Positions 62,662-64,000 of a DNA stretch of 64,000 nucleotides are shown piece by piece. Each line of letters opens with the position of its first letter. Within the stretch, counting starts at the first letter, position 1. The DNA lies in contig NZ_JAHBBK010000007.1 of assembly GCF_018390515.1 (NCBI RefSeq), forward strand, positions 1 to 64,000. The letters run 5' to 3'. Position numbers and translations under genes: made by a program. This stretch comes from Mucilaginibacter sp. Bleaf8. Lineage in GTDB: Bacteria > Bacteroidota > Bacteroidia > Sphingobacteriales > Sphingobacteriaceae. The notes under the pieces were generated by a model. It was not told the DNA's origin. It did not search any database and saw only the letters and a program-made list of their open reading frames with translations.

Positions 62662-62739
62662 ATGTTAGCGCTATTCATTATCTCCCTGGCCGTATTCCTC
62701 TACATGATCTACGTGCTGCTGAAACCCGAAAAATTTTAA
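62662..62739 (+). CDS. kdpF: KdpF, small subunit of the K+-transporting ATPase
   Basis: 25 residues, MLALFIISLAVFLYMIYVLL then KPEKF: one membrane helix ending in the KPEKF tail typical of KdpF. It stabilises the KdpABC complex. It starts 12 bp before kdpA. Confidence 0.85.
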   Translation: MLALFIISLAVFLYMIYVLLKPEKF

Positions 62740-62751
62740 TGGCATACTCCC

Positions 62752-64000
62752 ATGAACACTGAACTCTTAGGCATATTAGCCTCTTTTCTCATTACCCTGC
62801 TTATTGCCATACCACTGGGCAAGTACCTGGCAAAAATGTTTGCCGGCGAAAAGGTATGGACCGATTTTTTAAAGCCGCTCGAAAAAGGTATTTATAAACT
62901 TTCGGGCATTAACCCCAATGCGCCGATGGACTGGAAACAGTTCCTGAAAGCGATGATGACCATCAACATCCTGTGGCTGGTGTACGGCTTTTTTGTACTG
63001 ATGTTTCAAGACAAGCTGCCGCTTAACCCCGATGGTAACCCCGGCCAAACACCCGACCTGGCTTTTAATACCATCATTAGTTTTGTGGTGAACTGTAACC
63101 TGCAACACTACTCCGGCGAAAGCGGCGTTACTTATTTCACCCAGCACTTTATTGTGATGTTTTTGCAATTTACCAGTGCTGCAACCGGTATAGCTGCAGC
63201 GGTAGCTTTGTTTAAAGCTTTCCGCGATAAAACCACGCAAAACGTGGGCAATTTCTGGGATTTCTTTGTTAAATCCATCACCCGTTTGCTGCTGCCTTTA
63301 TCAGTTATTGTAGCATTGGTACTGGCCTTTAACGGTACACCAAGCAGCTACGCCGGTAAAGATCAGTTTATTTCCATGCAGGGCGATACCGTAAATGTAT
63401 CACGCGGGCCAGCTGCGCAAATGATTGCCATTAAGCACTTAGGTACCAACGGTGGCGGCTGGTTTGGTGCCAACTCGGCCCACCCGCTCGAAAATCCGAG
63501 CTACTTCACCAACATGGTCGAGATCGTATCGCAAATGATTATCCCTATTGCCATGATATTGGCATTCGGCTACTTTATTCGCCGTAAAAAGCTGGGTTGG
63601 GTAATATGTGGTGTAATGACGGTAGGTATGCTGATGTTGATGATACCGACCATCAGTAGTGAATTAGGCGGTAGCCCGGCTATAGCTAAAATGGGGGTAT
63701 CGCAAGTTACCGGCGCTATGGAAGGTAAAGAGGTACGTTTTGGCCCTATGGCCACCGCTTACTGGAGCACGCTTACCACCATTGTATCAACCGGCTCGGT
63801 AAACGGTATGCACGATAGTACCATGCCTTTAACCGGTGCATGGCAACTGCTGGGCATGATGATCAACGGCTTTTTTGGCGGTTGCGGCGTGGGTATACTC
63901 AATTACTTTGTATATCTCATTATAGCCGTATTTATATCGGGGCTGATGGTAGGGCGTACGCCTGAGTTTTTTGGGCACAAGGTAGAGGCGCGCGAGGTAA
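62752..64000 (+). CDS. kdpA: KdpA, K+-translocating subunit (partial, runs off right edge)
   Basis: 416 codons of an expected ~560-570 are inside the window, open to the end. Membrane helices start at LGILASFLITLLIAIPLGKYL. Family motifs: GINPNAPMDWKQFL, NTIISFVVNCNLQHYSGE (pore-loop region), GTNGGGWFGANSAHPLENP, STGSVNGMHDSTMP, FGGCGVGILNYF. KdpA carries the K+ selectivity filter of the Kdp P-type ATPase, made under potassium limitation. kdpB should follow immediately to the right. Confidence 0.95.
   Translation, partial: MNTELLGILASFLITLLIAIPLGKYLAKMFAGEKVWTDFLKPLEKGIYKLSGINPNAPMDWKQFLKAMMTINILWLVYGFFVLMFQDKLPLNPDGNPGQTPDLAFNTIISFVVNCNLQHYSGESGVTYFTQHFIVMFLQFTSAATGIAAAVALFKAFRDKTTQNVGNFWDFFVKSITRLLLPLSVIVALVLAFNGTPSSYAGKDQFISMQGDTVNVSRGPAAQMIAIKHLGTNGGGWFGANSAHPLENPSYFTNMVEIVSQMIIPIAMILAFGYFIRRKKLGWVICGVMTVGMLMLMIPTISSELGGSPAIAKMGVSQVTGAMEGKEVRFGPMATAYWSTLTTIVSTGSVNGMHDSTMPLTGAWQLLGMMINGFFGGCGVGILNYFVYLIIAVFISGLMVGRTPEFFGHKVEAREV

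Noticed and set aside
1..64000. CRISPR arrays, rRNA operons and intact insertion sequences
   Set aside because: No regularly spaced repeats, no rRNA-like sequence and no complete transposase frame were seen; the IS1595-like part at 60474-62399 lacks the nuclease domain and is fused to a receptor.

Overview
The window looks like a Bacteroidota chromosome, most plausibly from Sphingobacteriaceae (Mucilaginibacter/Pedobacter-like). The reasons are paired SusC/SusD glycan importers with lipoprotein glycosidases, GH92/GH97/GH30/GH3 enzymes, a CusA-TolC fusion, 7TM-DISM signalling, and promoters of the TTTG / TAnnTTTG type. The genus is inference. No rRNA, tRNA, CRISPR array or intact IS was seen.

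Positions 1-13.4 kb are an integrated, mobilizable-type genomic island whose left end lies outside the window. It opens with the detached 3' (specificity) part of an Eco57I/TaqI-like methyltransferase gene reading off the left edge. Next to it, divergently, is an Mpi-type serine DNA invertase. Then come a HEPN protein, an XRE regulator, a thioredoxin-like protein without CXXC, and a mobilization/replication block on the minus strand: excisionase-like HTH, SF3-like helicase, Toprim primase, a highly structured oriT candidate, MobC, relaxase and a membrane-anchored coiled-coil protein. A DUF6934-like gene with two small sister proteins follows, and the island ends with a tyrosine integrase next to two tandem copies of a 20-bp tRNA-3'-end-like att core. 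Both the relaxase and the integrase carry one in-frame TAG with clearly conserved sequence after it, so the island looks mutationally grounded.

14-27 kb holds a LytTR membrane regulator, an acyltransferase, and a metal-efflux operon (DUF6660, CusA-TolC fusion, CusB, site-2 protease, Zn/Cd-type P1B ATPase). It ends in a small gene graveyard (YnfA remnant, truncated esterase).

27.5-35.4 kb holds a GH97 glycosidase, an EEP-family phosphodiesterase, an RclR/RclC-like stress module (AraC, DUF417, AhpD-like), a YdcF-like protein and an exported unknown.

35.7-43.6 kb is a polysaccharide utilization locus (PUL 1): SusC, SusD, GH92 alpha-mannosidase, glycerophosphodiesterase. 43.7-46.9 kb is a minus-strand copper cluster (HYC_CC_PP, DUF3347, multicopper oxidase fused to an outer-membrane-barrel-like tail).

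47.1-62.4 kb is a beta-glucan locus (PUL 2). A GH3 gene lies divergent from SusC, SusD, two GH30 enzymes, a seven-haem cytochrome c lipoprotein, a GH5 enzyme, and a 7TM-DISM receptor whose C-terminus is an IS1595-type transposase zinc ribbon. The GH30/GH3/GH5 set suggests beta-1,6/beta-1,3-glucan as substrate.

62.5-64 kb begins the Kdp potassium ATPase operon: a 27-aa membrane peptide, kdpF, and kdpA running off the right edge, with a palindrome overlapping the likely promoter.
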